NCBI RefSeq assembly: GCF_049445995.1
Contig: NZ_JBMSDZ010000008.1
Span: 62,001 to 126,000, forward strand
Source of the DNA: Dyella_A sp049445995
GTDB lineage: Bacteria; Pseudomonadota; Gammaproteobacteria; Xanthomonadales; Rhodanobacteraceae
Length of the DNA stretch: 64,000 nucleotides
Direction of reading: 5' to 3'
Positions 41,563-49,877 of this stretch are shown in pieces. Every line of letters begins with the position of its first letter. The stretch's first letter is position 1. Both the position numbers and the translations under genes were made by a program. The notes beneath the pieces were generated by a model. It saw only the letters and a program-made list of their open reading frames with translations, was not told the origin of the DNA and did not search any database.

Positions 41563-42369
41563 TCAATCGGGTGATGGCGGCGTCTTGCGCTTGCGCGCGG
41601 CCTTGCGTTCGCCGGCCTCGTTGACCGCCTTCGCCACGCCGCGGACGGTCTTGGCCACCGCCTTGTCGATGGCCGCGCCGGCCGCCTTGCGCGCGGCGCG
41701 GACCGGGCTTTTCGCCGGCGCGGCCGGCGGGGTGTCCGCCTCGTCCATGGCCTCGCTGCTGAAGAGGTCGATGGCCGTGGCGGCGACCTGCCCGGTGTCG
41801 TAGTACGCATACGCCCCCACGCCCAGCGCACCGACCACCGGCAGCCAGCGCGCCAGCCCCTTGCCGGCGGCACGCTGGCCGATCTTCACGCCGACCTGCC
41901 TGGCGATGCGCTCCACCACCGCGTAGGACACGCGCCGGAACAGCAGCCGGTCGCCCATCCGCACCACCAGGTCGCGGAACGCCTGCGCCGCGGTGTGGCG
42001 GAACAGGCACCACAGCATCTGTTCGCGCCCCAGCGTGGCCTGCTTGCCGTAGGCGGCGGCAATGTCGCTGACCATCTGCGCCTGGATGCGCCAGATCGCG
42101 ATCAGCTCCGGCAGCACGGTGAGCCAGCCCAGCGGGCCCGGCGGCAGCGCCAGCGATCCGGCCGTCAGCGCCGCGCGCTGCGCCGCGCGCTGGCCGAGCT
42201 GGCGCGCCTCGGCATGCGGGTCGGCGCTGCTGCCCAGCCTGCTCGGCGGGATATGGCTGACGAAATCGAGGATCGCCTGGGTGACCCGGCTGTGGTCCTC
42301 CGGCGCGATCACCGCCGGTACCTGGGTGCTGCCGGCCGTGGCGGAAGACGTCTTGCGCGAAGTAGGCAT
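41563..42369 (-). CDS. EcsC family protein
   Basis: A 268-residue protein with the EcsC-family core (about 60-200): alternating amphipathic and hydrophobic stretches including GSLALPPGPLGWLTVLPELI (about 72-91), RIQAQMVSDIAAAYGK (about 94-109) and a glycine-rich span GLARWLPVVGALGVGAYAYY (about 170-189). EcsC was named from a Bacillus ABC-transporter operon; function remains unknown. The last about 60 residues are Lys/Ala/Arg-rich, resembling histone H1-like tails, and could bind nucleic acid or acidic lipids. Start ATG 42369. Element B lies 32 bases upstream of the start. Confidence 0.82.
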   Translation of the reverse strand: MPTSRKTSSATAGSTQVPAVIAPEDHSRVTQAILDFVSHIPPSRLGSSADPHAEARQLGQRAAQRAALTAGSLALPPGPLGWLTVLPELIAIWRIQAQMVSDIAAAYGKQATLGREQMLWCLFRHTAAQAFRDLVVRMGDRLLFRRVSYAVVERIARQVGVKIGQRAAGKGLARWLPVVGALGVGAYAYYDTGQVAATAIDLFSSEAMDEADTPPAAPAKSPVRAARKAAGAAIDKAVAKTVRGVAKAVNEAGERKAARKRKTPPSPD

Positions 42370-42401
42370 GGGCTCGAACCGGTGCGGGGAGGCACCCGAG
42401 T

Positions 42402-42596
42402 CTAGGAGCGTGGGCCGTAGAAATCATTCGGGCTGCAAAGCCCTCCGCGCGGTCCATTTTTTCCGTCGCTTTTTGGCCCATGGAACCACCATGGGCCGGC
42501 AAACCGCCGAAAAACTGTCCTCGCACAGAGGACTTTGACCAGCTTCGCTGTTGTAAAACTCTTCGCCGCGAACGTTTCTACGGCCCACGCTCCTAG
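42402..42596. repeat. MITE-like element B, 195 bp
   Basis: Perfect 22-bp terminal inverted repeats (42402-42423 and 42575-42596) starting CTAGGAGCGTGGGCCGTAG, the same ends as element A. The core has GGCCCATGG-AACCA-CCATGGGCC (42475-42497) and GTCCTC-gcaca-GAGGAC (42517-42533), the first shared with element C at 61 kb. No coding sequence is inside. It fills much of the 380-bp space between the EcsC gene and the TonB receptor; 42597-42690 shows nothing further. Confidence 0.8.
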
Positions 42597-42693
42597 GCGC
42601 CAGGCGTGAAAGCCGCCTCAAGGGCGTGCAGTCGGCCATGGCTCATGCGCGGCCGTGACTTCTGGCCTACGACGCCGACCGGGTGTTTTAGTA

Positions 42694-42705
42694 ATGTTAT
42701 AACAT
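42694..42705. promoter_or_regulatory. perfect 12-bp palindrome ATGTTATAACAT, likely operator
   Basis: A perfect AT-rich palindrome in GC-rich surroundings, 45 bases upstream of the receptor ATG. It contains a TATAAC -10-like sequence, so a bound repressor would block the promoter. Its half-site ATGTTA resembles Zur-type boxes (TGTTATA-N-TATAACA) but with a shorter centre; Fur-family control by zinc or iron is therefore an inference. Confidence 0.5.
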
Positions 42706-42749
42706 ATCTATCACGGCGCCTCGCCGCCTCCACGCACCCGGATTACCCG

Positions 42750-44885
42750 ATGAAGCCAAACCTGCTCGCCGCCAGTCTCGCGCTGGCCTTCGTGGCCATG
42801 CCGACGCTTGCCGCCACCCACGTGCCGGGCGATGCCGGTGCCGCGCAGCAGGCCAGGCCGGTCAAGGACCTGGGCGCGGTTTCGGTGTCCGCGGCGCTCG
42901 ACCAGGCGCGCAACGCGTTGTCACCCGACACCGGTTCCAGCCAGTACGTGATCGACCGCAAGGCCATCGCGCAGCTGCCGCTGGGTGACGCCACGCCGGT
43001 GAACCAGGTGCTGCTGCAGGCGCCGGGCGTGGTGCAGGATTCCTACGGCGGCCTGCACGTGCGCGGCGACCACGCCAACCTGCAGTACCGCATCAACGGG
43101 GTGATCATTCCCGAGTCGATCTCCGGCTTCGGCCAGACGCTGGACACGCGCACCATCCACACCATCAAGCTGCTCGACGGCGCGCTGCCGGCGCAGTACG
43201 GCCTGCGTACCGCGGCCGTGGTGGACATCACCACCCGCAACGGCCACGAGCTCGGCCACGGCGGCAGCGTGGGCATCACCGGCGGCTCGTTCGGCACGCT
43301 CAACCCGAATGCCTCGATCTGGGGCAGCACCGATCGCTGGAGCTGGTTCCTCACCGCCAACTACCTGGAGAACGACGTCGGCGTGGAGAACCCCACGGCC
43401 AGCCGCCAGCCGATCCACGACCACACCAACCAGGTCAAGGCATTCGGCGACATCTCCTACCTGATCGACAACGACACGCGCCTGAGCTTCCTGTTCGGCG
43501 CTGCCAACAGCCGCTTCCAGATTCCCGACAATCCCGGCCAGCAGCCCAGCTTCGGCTATCTGGACACGGTGGACTTCAACTCGGCCCTGCTCGACGAGCG
43601 CCAGCGCGAGACCACCCGCTTCGGCGTGCTGTCGCTGCAGGGCAAGGCCGGATCGACGGACTACCAGGTGTCGCTGGGCCAGCGCTATTCCAGCCTGAAC
43701 TTCATGCCGGATCCGATCGGCGACCTGATGTTCAACGGCGTCGCCTCGACCATCGATCGCAGCAACCGCGCCAGCACGCTGCAGGCCGACTTCGCCACGC
43801 CGCTGGGCGATCGCCACACCCTGCGCTACGGCGTCTACGGCAGCTTCGAGCGCGCGCCCAGCAGCAACGACGCGTACGTATTCCCGGCCAACGCCGACGG
43901 CAGCCAGGCCAGCACCACGCCGATCCGCATCCTCGACGGCAACCGGCTCACCGCGAAAACCTGGTCGGCCTACGTGCAGGACGAGTGGAGCATCGGCGAC
44001 AAGCTCACCGTGAACTACGGCCTGCGCGGCGACCAGTACCAGGCGTTCCGCACCGAGAGCCAGCTCAGCCCGCGTCTGGGTGCGGTGTACCAGGCCACCG
44101 ACTCCACCGTGCTGCACGCCGGCTACTCGCGCTACTTCACGCCGCCGGCGACCGAGGCGATCACCACCTCCAACATCGCCAGGTTCGACGGCACCACCAA
44201 CGCGCTGCCGGACAACGGCAACAACACGCCGCTGGCCGAGCGCAGCGACTACTTCGACGCGGGCGTCTCGCAGAACGTGGGGCCGCACCTCACGCTGGGC
44301 CTGGACGCCTATTACCGCAAGGTGCAGCGCCTGCAGGACGAGGGCCAGTTTGGTGCCGCGCTGGTGTACTCCACCTTCAACTACGCCCGCGGCCGGATCA
44401 AGGGCGTGGAGTTCACCGCCAACTACGCCAACGGTCCGCTCAGCGCCTACTTCAATCTCTCGGCCAGCCGGGCGATCGGCAACCGGGTGATCACCAGCCA
44501 GTACAACTTCGCGGCGGACGACCTGGCCTACGTGGCCAACCATTGGATCTTCCTCGACCACGACCAGGCGTATTCCTCGTCCGGCGGCATCAGCTACGCG
44601 CTCGACGAGGGCACCCGCATGGGCGCCGACTACCTGTTCGGCAGCGGCCTGCGCAAGGACGGCAGCGTGCCGAACGGCGCCTCGCTGCCGGCGTACTTCC
44701 AGCTCAACCTGAGCCTGTCGCACGACTTCCAGTTCGACAGCACCGGCACGCTGCACACGCAGCTGGCGCTGATCAATGCACTCGATCGCACGTACCAGAT
44801 CCGCGACGGCAGCGGCATCGGCGTAGGCGCACCGCAGTTCGGCCCGCGCCGCGGCGTGTACCTCACCGTGCAGAAGGATTTCTGA
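42750..44885 (+). CDS. TonB-dependent outer-membrane receptor
   Basis: A 711-residue receptor. A signal peptide (1-21, after LAA) is followed by a TonB-box-like start DLGAVSVSA (about 38), a plug domain (about 50-170) with VLLQAPGVVQDSYGGLHVRG, and a 22-strand-type barrel ending GVYLTVQKDF with the terminal Phe. It imports a metal complex or another scarce nutrient using TonB energy. The ligand is unknown; there are few His-rich loops, so zinc specificity is not evident from the protein. The palindrome in its promoter suggests repression by a Fur-family regulator. The ATG at 42750 gives the signal peptide; the longer frame upstream is not coding. It is a single-gene unit followed by a hairpin. 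Confidence 0.9.
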   Translation: MKPNLLAASLALAFVAMPTLAATHVPGDAGAAQQARPVKDLGAVSVSAALDQARNALSPDTGSSQYVIDRKAIAQLPLGDATPVNQVLLQAPGVVQDSYGGLHVRGDHANLQYRINGVIIPESISGFGQTLDTRTIHTIKLLDGALPAQYGLRTAAVVDITTRNGHELGHGGSVGITGGSFGTLNPNASIWGSTDRWSWFLTANYLENDVGVENPTASRQPIHDHTNQVKAFGDISYLIDNDTRLSFLFGAANSRFQIPDNPGQQPSFGYLDTVDFNSALLDERQRETTRFGVLSLQGKAGSTDYQVSLGQRYSSLNFMPDPIGDLMFNGVASTIDRSNRASTLQADFATPLGDRHTLRYGVYGSFERAPSSNDAYVFPANADGSQASTTPIRILDGNRLTAKTWSAYVQDEWSIGDKLTVNYGLRGDQYQAFRTESQLSPRLGAVYQATDSTVLHAGYSRYFTPPATEAITTSNIARFDGTTNALPDNGNNTPLAERSDYFDAGVSQNVGPHLTLGLDAYYRKVQRLQDEGQFGAALVYSTFNYARGRIKGVEFTANYANGPLSAYFNLSASRAIGNRVITSQYNFAADDLAYVANHWIFLDHDQAYSSSGGISYALDEGTRMGADYLFGSGLRKDGSVPNGASLPAYFQLNLSLSHDFQFDSTGTLHTQLALINALDRTYQIRDGSGIGVGAPQFGPRRGVYLTVQKDF

Positions 44886-44900
44886 TCCCCCGGGTTGCCG

Positions 44901-44940
44901 CGTCACGACCACTGGCTCCTCCCCCCCGGCCGTCGTGACG
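44901..44940 (+). terminator. hairpin after the TonB receptor gene
   Basis: A 9-bp stem (44901-44909 with 44932-44940, CGTCACGAC / GTCGTGACG) around a 22-base C-rich loop, 16 bases after the stop. No T-run follows, so efficiency as a terminator is uncertain. Confidence 0.4.
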
Positions 44941-45070
44941 TGGGCAAGCACCTTGGCGGCATCCGGACGCGCGACCGCCACATGCGTGCCGCCATCCGGT
45001 CAGCCAAGGCGCACGGCGCCGCCCGCACGAGCCGCTATCCTTGCGCGCGTTCTCCCCGAGCAACGAGCGC

Positions 45071-46264
45071 ATGCACAACCGACTCCCCGAACCGTCCGCC
45101 GACGAACGCGCGCACTCCGAGCGCCTGCTCGCCCAACTGCGCGAGCAGATCGCCGCGCACGGGCCGATGCCGTTCGCGCAGTACATGGAGCGCTGCCTCT
45201 ACACGCCCGGGCTGGGCTACTACAGCGCCGGCGCGACCAAATTCGGCGAAGCCGGCGATTTCATTACCGCGCCCGAACTCGGCGAGCTGTTCGCGCGCTG
45301 CGTGGTGCACGCGGTGCGAGGAACACTCGCGCAGTTGGGTGATGCGGCCGGGTTCCTCGAACTCGGTGCCGGCAGCGGCGCCTTCGCTGAAGCCGCGCTG
45401 CGCGCCATGCACGAGGCGGGCACGCTGCCGCACCGCTACGCCATCCTCGAACCCAGCGCCGACCTGCGCGAACGCCAGCGCAGCCGCCTGACCGCCACGC
45501 TCCCGCCCGACGTCGCCGCGCGCGCGCATTGGCTCGACCGGCCACCGACGGATCCATGGCGGGGCGTGCTGTTCGCCAATGAGGTGATCGATGCGCTGCC
45601 CGCCACCCGCTTCGCGATCCGCTATGGCGAGGTGTGGGAGGAGTGCGTGGGCCTGGGCGACGACGGCCGCCTGGTGCGCGAGGATCGCCCGGCCGACGCC
45701 GCCCTGGTCAACGCCGTGCGCCAGCTCGAACGCGAGCTGGGCGCGCCGTTCGACGACGGCTACCGCTCCGAGCTGCTGCCGCAGCTGGCCGCCTGGCTGC
45801 AGGCGATCGCCGGCACGCTGGAGGCCGGGCTGATGCTGTTCGTCGACTACGGCTACACCCGCCGCGAGTTCTATCTGCCCGAGCGCCGCGACGGCACGCT
45901 GATGGCGCACTACCGCCACCGCAGCCACGCCGATCCGCTGTACCTGCCCGGGCTCAACGACCTCACCGCCTCGGTCGATTTCAGCGCGCTGGCCGAGGCC
46001 GGCACGCGCGCCGGCTTTGCCCTCGCCAACTACCTGCCGCAGTCCGCGTTCCTGCTTGGCGCCGGCCTGCCGCAGGCGTTCGAGGCGGCCTACGCGAGCG
46101 CGCCGGACGAGGCGGCGCGTTATCGCCTCGCCCAGCAGGTGAAGCGGCTCACCCTGCCCGAGCAGATGGGCGAGCGCTTCCAGGCCATGCTGTTCGCCCG
46201 CGGCCTGGACCCGCTGCCGCTGCCGGCCGATCTCACCGACGGCGGCCACGCCGCGCGCCTGTGA
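45071..46264 (+). CDS. SAM-dependent methyltransferase, MidA/NDUFAF7 family
   Basis: A 397-residue class I methyltransferase of the DUF185/NDUFAF7 family. Visible are the N-terminal GPMPFAQYMERCLYTPGLGY (about 31-50), GDFITAPELGELFA (about 65-78), the SAM motif FLELGAGSGAFAEA (about 95-108), and VLFANEVIDALPATRF (about 168-183). In mitochondria NDUFAF7 dimethylates an arginine of complex I subunit NDUFS2; bacterial substrates are not established. Start ATG 45071. It ends 10 bases before the convergent phosphotransferase stop with no room for a terminator between them. Confidence 0.9.
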   Translation: MHNRLPEPSADERAHSERLLAQLREQIAAHGPMPFAQYMERCLYTPGLGYYSAGATKFGEAGDFITAPELGELFARCVVHAVRGTLAQLGDAAGFLELGAGSGAFAEAALRAMHEAGTLPHRYAILEPSADLRERQRSRLTATLPPDVAARAHWLDRPPTDPWRGVLFANEVIDALPATRFAIRYGEVWEECVGLGDDGRLVREDRPADAALVNAVRQLERELGAPFDDGYRSELLPQLAAWLQAIAGTLEAGLMLFVDYGYTRREFYLPERRDGTLMAHYRHRSHADPLYLPGLNDLTASVDFSALAEAGTRAGFALANYLPQSAFLLGAGLPQAFEAAYASAPDEAARYRLAQQVKRLTLPEQMGERFQAMLFARGLDPLPLPADLTDGGHAARL

Positions 46265-46274
46265 TCGCCGCACC

Positions 46275-48488
46275 TCATCGCCTGTACTTCCATCGCACCT
46301 GGGTGGCGCTGGGCGCGCTGCTGATGGCGTGGACGCTGCTGCTGGCCGCTGCCGGCGCCGGTTCGGCGGGGCTGACCGGCGTGGCGTCCTCCGGCCGGCG
46401 CGCCAGCTCGCCGTGCTTGAACAGGTTCGCGGCCACCTGGTAGTAGGCGATCGCCTCGTCGACCAGGCCTTGGTCCACCGGCGTGTGCGGCGCGGCGTCG
46501 CCCGTGGCGAAGTTGGGGATCAGCTGCTCCATCTTGCGGCCCGGCTCCAGCGCGGTGAGCACGTTGTGGCGCAGGTAGCCGAGCTTCTCGTAGGTGGCCG
46601 GGAACGCGCGCTCGCGGCCGGGTTCGAGCTGGAACACGTCGTAGCCGAAGAAGCGGCTGCGGTAGCTGAAGTGCAGCAGGCCGAGCAGGGTCGGCGGGAT
46701 GTCGATCTGCGCGGTGAGGCGCTCGACCTTGCGCGGCGCGATGTGCACCGGCGCGTAGATCCACAGCGGGATGTGGTAGCGGTTGATCGGGATGCTCGAC
46801 TTGCCCGCGCTGGACGCATCGTGGTCGGCGGTGATCACGAACACGGTGTCGTTGAAGTACGGCTTGCCCTTCGCGCGCCTGAGGAAGTCGCCGATCGCCC
46901 AGTCGGTGTACGCCACCGCGCCGGCACGCGAGCCCTGCGGGAACTTCACCCGCCCGTCCGGGAAGGTGTACGGGCGATGGTTGGAGGTGGTCATGATGTG
47001 CAGGAAGAACGGCTTGCCCCGTGCATGCACCCGGTCCATCTGCGCCAGCGCCATGGTGAACAGGTCCTCGTCGGACACGCCCCACACGTTCTCGTGGTGG
47101 ATGGTGGCGTCCGGGGGGAAGTCCTTGCGGTCCACCGCCCGGTAGCCGTTGTGGCTGAAGAAGTAGTTCATGTTGTCGAAGTAGCCGAAGCCGCCGTAGA
47201 CGAACTCCGACACATAGCCGCGATCGTTGAAGATGTCCGCCAGCGAGAACAGGTTCTCGTTGTTCTGCATCTTGATCACCGAGTCGCCCGGCGTCGGCGG
47301 CACCGACAGCGACAGCGCCTCGAGCCCGCGCACGGTGCGCGTGCCGTTGGCGTAGACGTTCTTGAAGAACAGGCTGCGGTCGGACAGCGCGTCCAGCTGC
47401 GGCGTGAGTTTTTCCTTGTTGCCGAACACGCCCAGGTAGTCGGCCGAGAGGCTCTCCACGCTGATCAGCACCACGTTGAGGTGCTGCTCCGGGCCGGGAT
47501 TGCGGATGGCGCGGGTGAGGTCGTGCGGGTTGTCGCTGAGGTAGCTCGCCTCGGGCGTCTTCAACAGCTCGCGCACCCGCGTGTACGCCTCGATTTCCGG
47601 CAGGGTGCGGTAGAACCTGGCGTAGTCCAGGTGGCTGGAGCGGAACGCGGCGAAGAACTGGAAGATGCCGTTGCCGGCCAGTTCGTTGACGTAGTTGTTC
47701 GATGTGCGGTCCTTCATGTCGGCGGTGATGCCGGCGGTCACCGCCACGCTCAGCACCAGCCACACCGCGGCCAGCACGCTGCGCTGGGCGAAGCGGGTGC
47801 CGGCATCGCGCCGGTACACGCGCCGGCGCGTGGCCCACAGCACGATCGCCGCCACCGCCGCCAGCAGCGCCAGCCAGGTGCCGATCGGATACGACTCGCG
47901 GATGTTGCCGATCACCTCGGTGGTGTAGACCAGGTAGTCCACCGCGATGAAGTTGAAGCGCACGCCGAACTCCTGCCAGAACACCAGCTCCGACGCCGCC
48001 ACGAACAGCAGTCCGAACAGCAGCGCCAGGCACAGCCCGTACAGGTAGCCGCGGCCGCTGCGGCGGTTGTACGCCAGTGCGGGCAGCGGCAGCAGGTAGA
48101 TCGCCACGATCGCCAGCGGCCACACCTCGTGCAGGCTGGCCTTCCAGATCAGGTGCAGCACGCCCCAGCCCAGCCCGAAGCCGGCCAGCAGCACGCCGAT
48201 CCACGCCAGCCAGCGGCCGGGACCGCGCACCGCCGGTCGGTCGGTGGGTACGATCCACAGGAACAGCAGCAGCGGCCAGGCGACGTAGACGAAGGCGAGC
48301 AGGTCCGACACCGCGCCGATGCCGAACGCGTACAGGTAGTTCAGCGGGTTGGGCGACACGCCGCTGCCGGTCATCACCAGCAGGGCGATGCGGGTGGCCA
48401 CGCCGATCAGCAGATAGCTGGCGGCCAGCCAGCCGAGGGGGCGCAGCCGCTGGCGCAGCGGCGAGGGCAAATGGAAGCTCAGGGACAC
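46275..48488 (-). CDS. LTA synthase/OpgB-like membrane phosphoglycerol transferase (sulfatase superfamily)
   Basis: A 737-residue membrane enzyme. Five or so membrane helices (about 18-240) precede a large periplasmic alkaline phosphatase/sulfatase-like domain (about 335-660). The nucleophile Thr lies in YANGTRTVRGLEALS (about 385), metal ligands in LISVESLSADYLG (about 340) and ITADHDASSAGK (about 550). Gram-negative relatives add phosphoglycerol or phosphoethanolamine to periplasmic glucans or lipids. A Pro/Ala-rich tail of about 40 residues is an extra. The start is GTG 48488 with GGAG six bases upstream. The product and acceptor cannot be told from sequence alone. Confidence 0.88.
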   Translation of the reverse strand: MSLSFHLPSPLRQRLRPLGWLAASYLLIGVATRIALLVMTGSGVSPNPLNYLYAFGIGAVSDLLAFVYVAWPLLLFLWIVPTDRPAVRGPGRWLAWIGVLLAGFGLGWGVLHLIWKASLHEVWPLAIVAIYLLPLPALAYNRRSGRGYLYGLCLALLFGLLFVAASELVFWQEFGVRFNFIAVDYLVYTTEVIGNIRESYPIGTWLALLAAVAAIVLWATRRRVYRRDAGTRFAQRSVLAAVWLVLSVAVTAGITADMKDRTSNNYVNELAGNGIFQFFAAFRSSHLDYARFYRTLPEIEAYTRVRELLKTPEASYLSDNPHDLTRAIRNPGPEQHLNVVLISVESLSADYLGVFGNKEKLTPQLDALSDRSLFFKNVYANGTRTVRGLEALSLSVPPTPGDSVIKMQNNENLFSLADIFNDRGYVSEFVYGGFGYFDNMNYFFSHNGYRAVDRKDFPPDATIHHENVWGVSDEDLFTMALAQMDRVHARGKPFFLHIMTTSNHRPYTFPDGRVKFPQGSRAGAVAYTDWAIGDFLRRAKGKPYFNDTVFVITADHDASSAGKSSIPINRYHIPLWIYAPVHIAPRKVERLTAQIDIPPTLLGLLHFSYRSRFFGYDVFQLEPGRERAFPATYEKLGYLRHNVLTALEPGRKMEQLIPNFATGDAAPHTPVDQGLVDEAIAYYQVAANLFKHGELARRPEDATPVSPAEPAPAAASSSVHAISSAPSATQVRWKYRR

Positions 48489-48543
48489 GGACGACTCCGG
48501 CAGATCGGGGCGGCGCGGCCGGGGGGCGGCGGCGCGCTAAAAA

Positions 48544-49776
48544 CTAGATGCTAGCGAATTTCACCGCGGCAATCGCCTTGACGCGGGCCGCCTTCATCGC
48601 GGCACCGACCGCCGGGCCCTGCAGTCCGCCGACGATGAACGGTGCGGCCTGCACCGCCGCGGCCGCGGCGCAGGCGCGGCGCAGGTAGTCGCCCGGCGGG
48701 TAGTCGTCGCTGGCGTGGCCCAGCCGGCCGCGCTTGTCGGCCCAGCAGGCGGCCAGGAACGTCTCCAGCCGCGCCGGCCGGCGCAGCGCGTCCAGCGCGG
48801 TGAGCAGCTTGAGCACGGTGGCCGGCTTGAGCTCCAGCGCGCGGTGCGCGTTAAGGTGCTCGCGGCACACCAGTTCGGCCAGCGTCGCGTGTTCGGTGGG
48901 CACCTTCAGCCGTGCCGACAGCGCCCGTACGCGCGGCACGCCGGCGTGCTCGTGGCCGATGTGGCGCGGCAACGCGCCGGCCGGCGTCAGCGCCTTGCCG
49001 AGGTCGTGGCACAGCGCGCAGTAACCCACCAGGTCGTCGCCCGGCGCGATCGCGGCGGCCGCGTCCAGCACCAGCTCCATGTGGATGCCGGTGTCGATCT
49101 CGGGATGGAACTCGGCGCGCTGCGGCACGCCGTACAGCGCGTCGAGCTCGGGAAACAGCACCGCCAGCGCACTGCTGTCGCGCAGCACGCGCAGGAACGC
49201 CGACGGCTGCGCCTCGGCCAGCGCCTTGCGCGTTTCGGCCCACACGCGCTCGGGCACCAGGTGGTCCACCTCGCCGTCGGCGACCATCCGCTGCATCAGC
49301 GCCATCGTCTCCGGCGCCACCGTGAAGCCCAGCGGCGCGAAGCGCGCGGCGAAACGGGCCACGCGCAGCAGGCGCACCGGATCCTCGACGAACGCCGGCG
49401 ACACGTGGCGCAGTACGCGGGCTTCGAGATCGCGCACGCCGCCGTAGGGATCGACCAGCACGCCGGTCTCGTCCTGCGCGATGGCATTGATGGTGAGGTC
49501 GCGCCGCGCCAGATCCTCCTCCAGCGTCACCGACGGATCGGCGTGGAAGGCGAAGCCGTGGTAGCCGCGGCCGGTCTTGCGCTCGGTGCGCGCCAGCGCG
49601 TATTCCTCGCCGGTCCGCGGATGCAGGAACACCGGGAAATCCTTGCCCACCGGGCGATAGCCCAGCGCCAGCAGCTCGTCCGGGCGCGCGCCGACCACCA
49701 CGTGGTCGCGGTCGACCACGGGACGACCGAGCAGATGATCGCGGACGGCGCCGCCGACGAGGTAGCTGGTGTGCAT
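48544..49776 (-). CDS. cca: multifunctional CCA tRNA nucleotidyltransferase with HD domain
   Basis: A 410-residue class II CCA-adding enzyme that builds or repairs the 3' CCA of tRNAs. The head has YLVGGAVRDHLLG (about 5-17) and the catalytic DRD in PVVDRDHVVVG (about 19-29), then RRDLTINAIA (about 90-99) and a neck with EDPVRLLRVARFAARF (about 131-146). The C-terminal HD phosphohydrolase domain is intact (CHDLGKALTP, about 257), so phosphatase and 2'3'-cyclic phosphodiesterase activity is expected as in E. coli Cca. Start ATG 49776. It lies 55 bases upstream of the phosphotransferase gene, same strand. Confidence 0.96.
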   Translation of the reverse strand: MHTSYLVGGAVRDHLLGRPVVDRDHVVVGARPDELLALGYRPVGKDFPVFLHPRTGEEYALARTERKTGRGYHGFAFHADPSVTLEEDLARRDLTINAIAQDETGVLVDPYGGVRDLEARVLRHVSPAFVEDPVRLLRVARFAARFAPLGFTVAPETMALMQRMVADGEVDHLVPERVWAETRKALAEAQPSAFLRVLRDSSALAVLFPELDALYGVPQRAEFHPEIDTGIHMELVLDAAAAIAPGDDLVGYCALCHDLGKALTPAGALPRHIGHEHAGVPRVRALSARLKVPTEHATLAELVCREHLNAHRALELKPATVLKLLTALDALRRPARLETFLAACWADKRGRLGHASDDYPPGDYLRRACAAAAAVQAAPFIVGGLQGPAVGAAMKAARVKAIAAVKFASI

Positions 49777-49877
49777 CCGCGTATTCTGCCACGCGCGTCT
49801 TCACCTCTCGCCGCAGCAGGCGCGGCGCGTGGGAGTTATGCTCGAACGGGTCCGTCGTTGCCATCGGGATTCCCGCG

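Noticed and set aside
46261..46443. Plus-strand ORF starting at the MidA-like gene stop with a signal-like N-terminus
   Set aside because: It lies opposite the end of the phosphotransferase gene, has no ribosome binding site of its own, and loses any pattern after about 30 codons.
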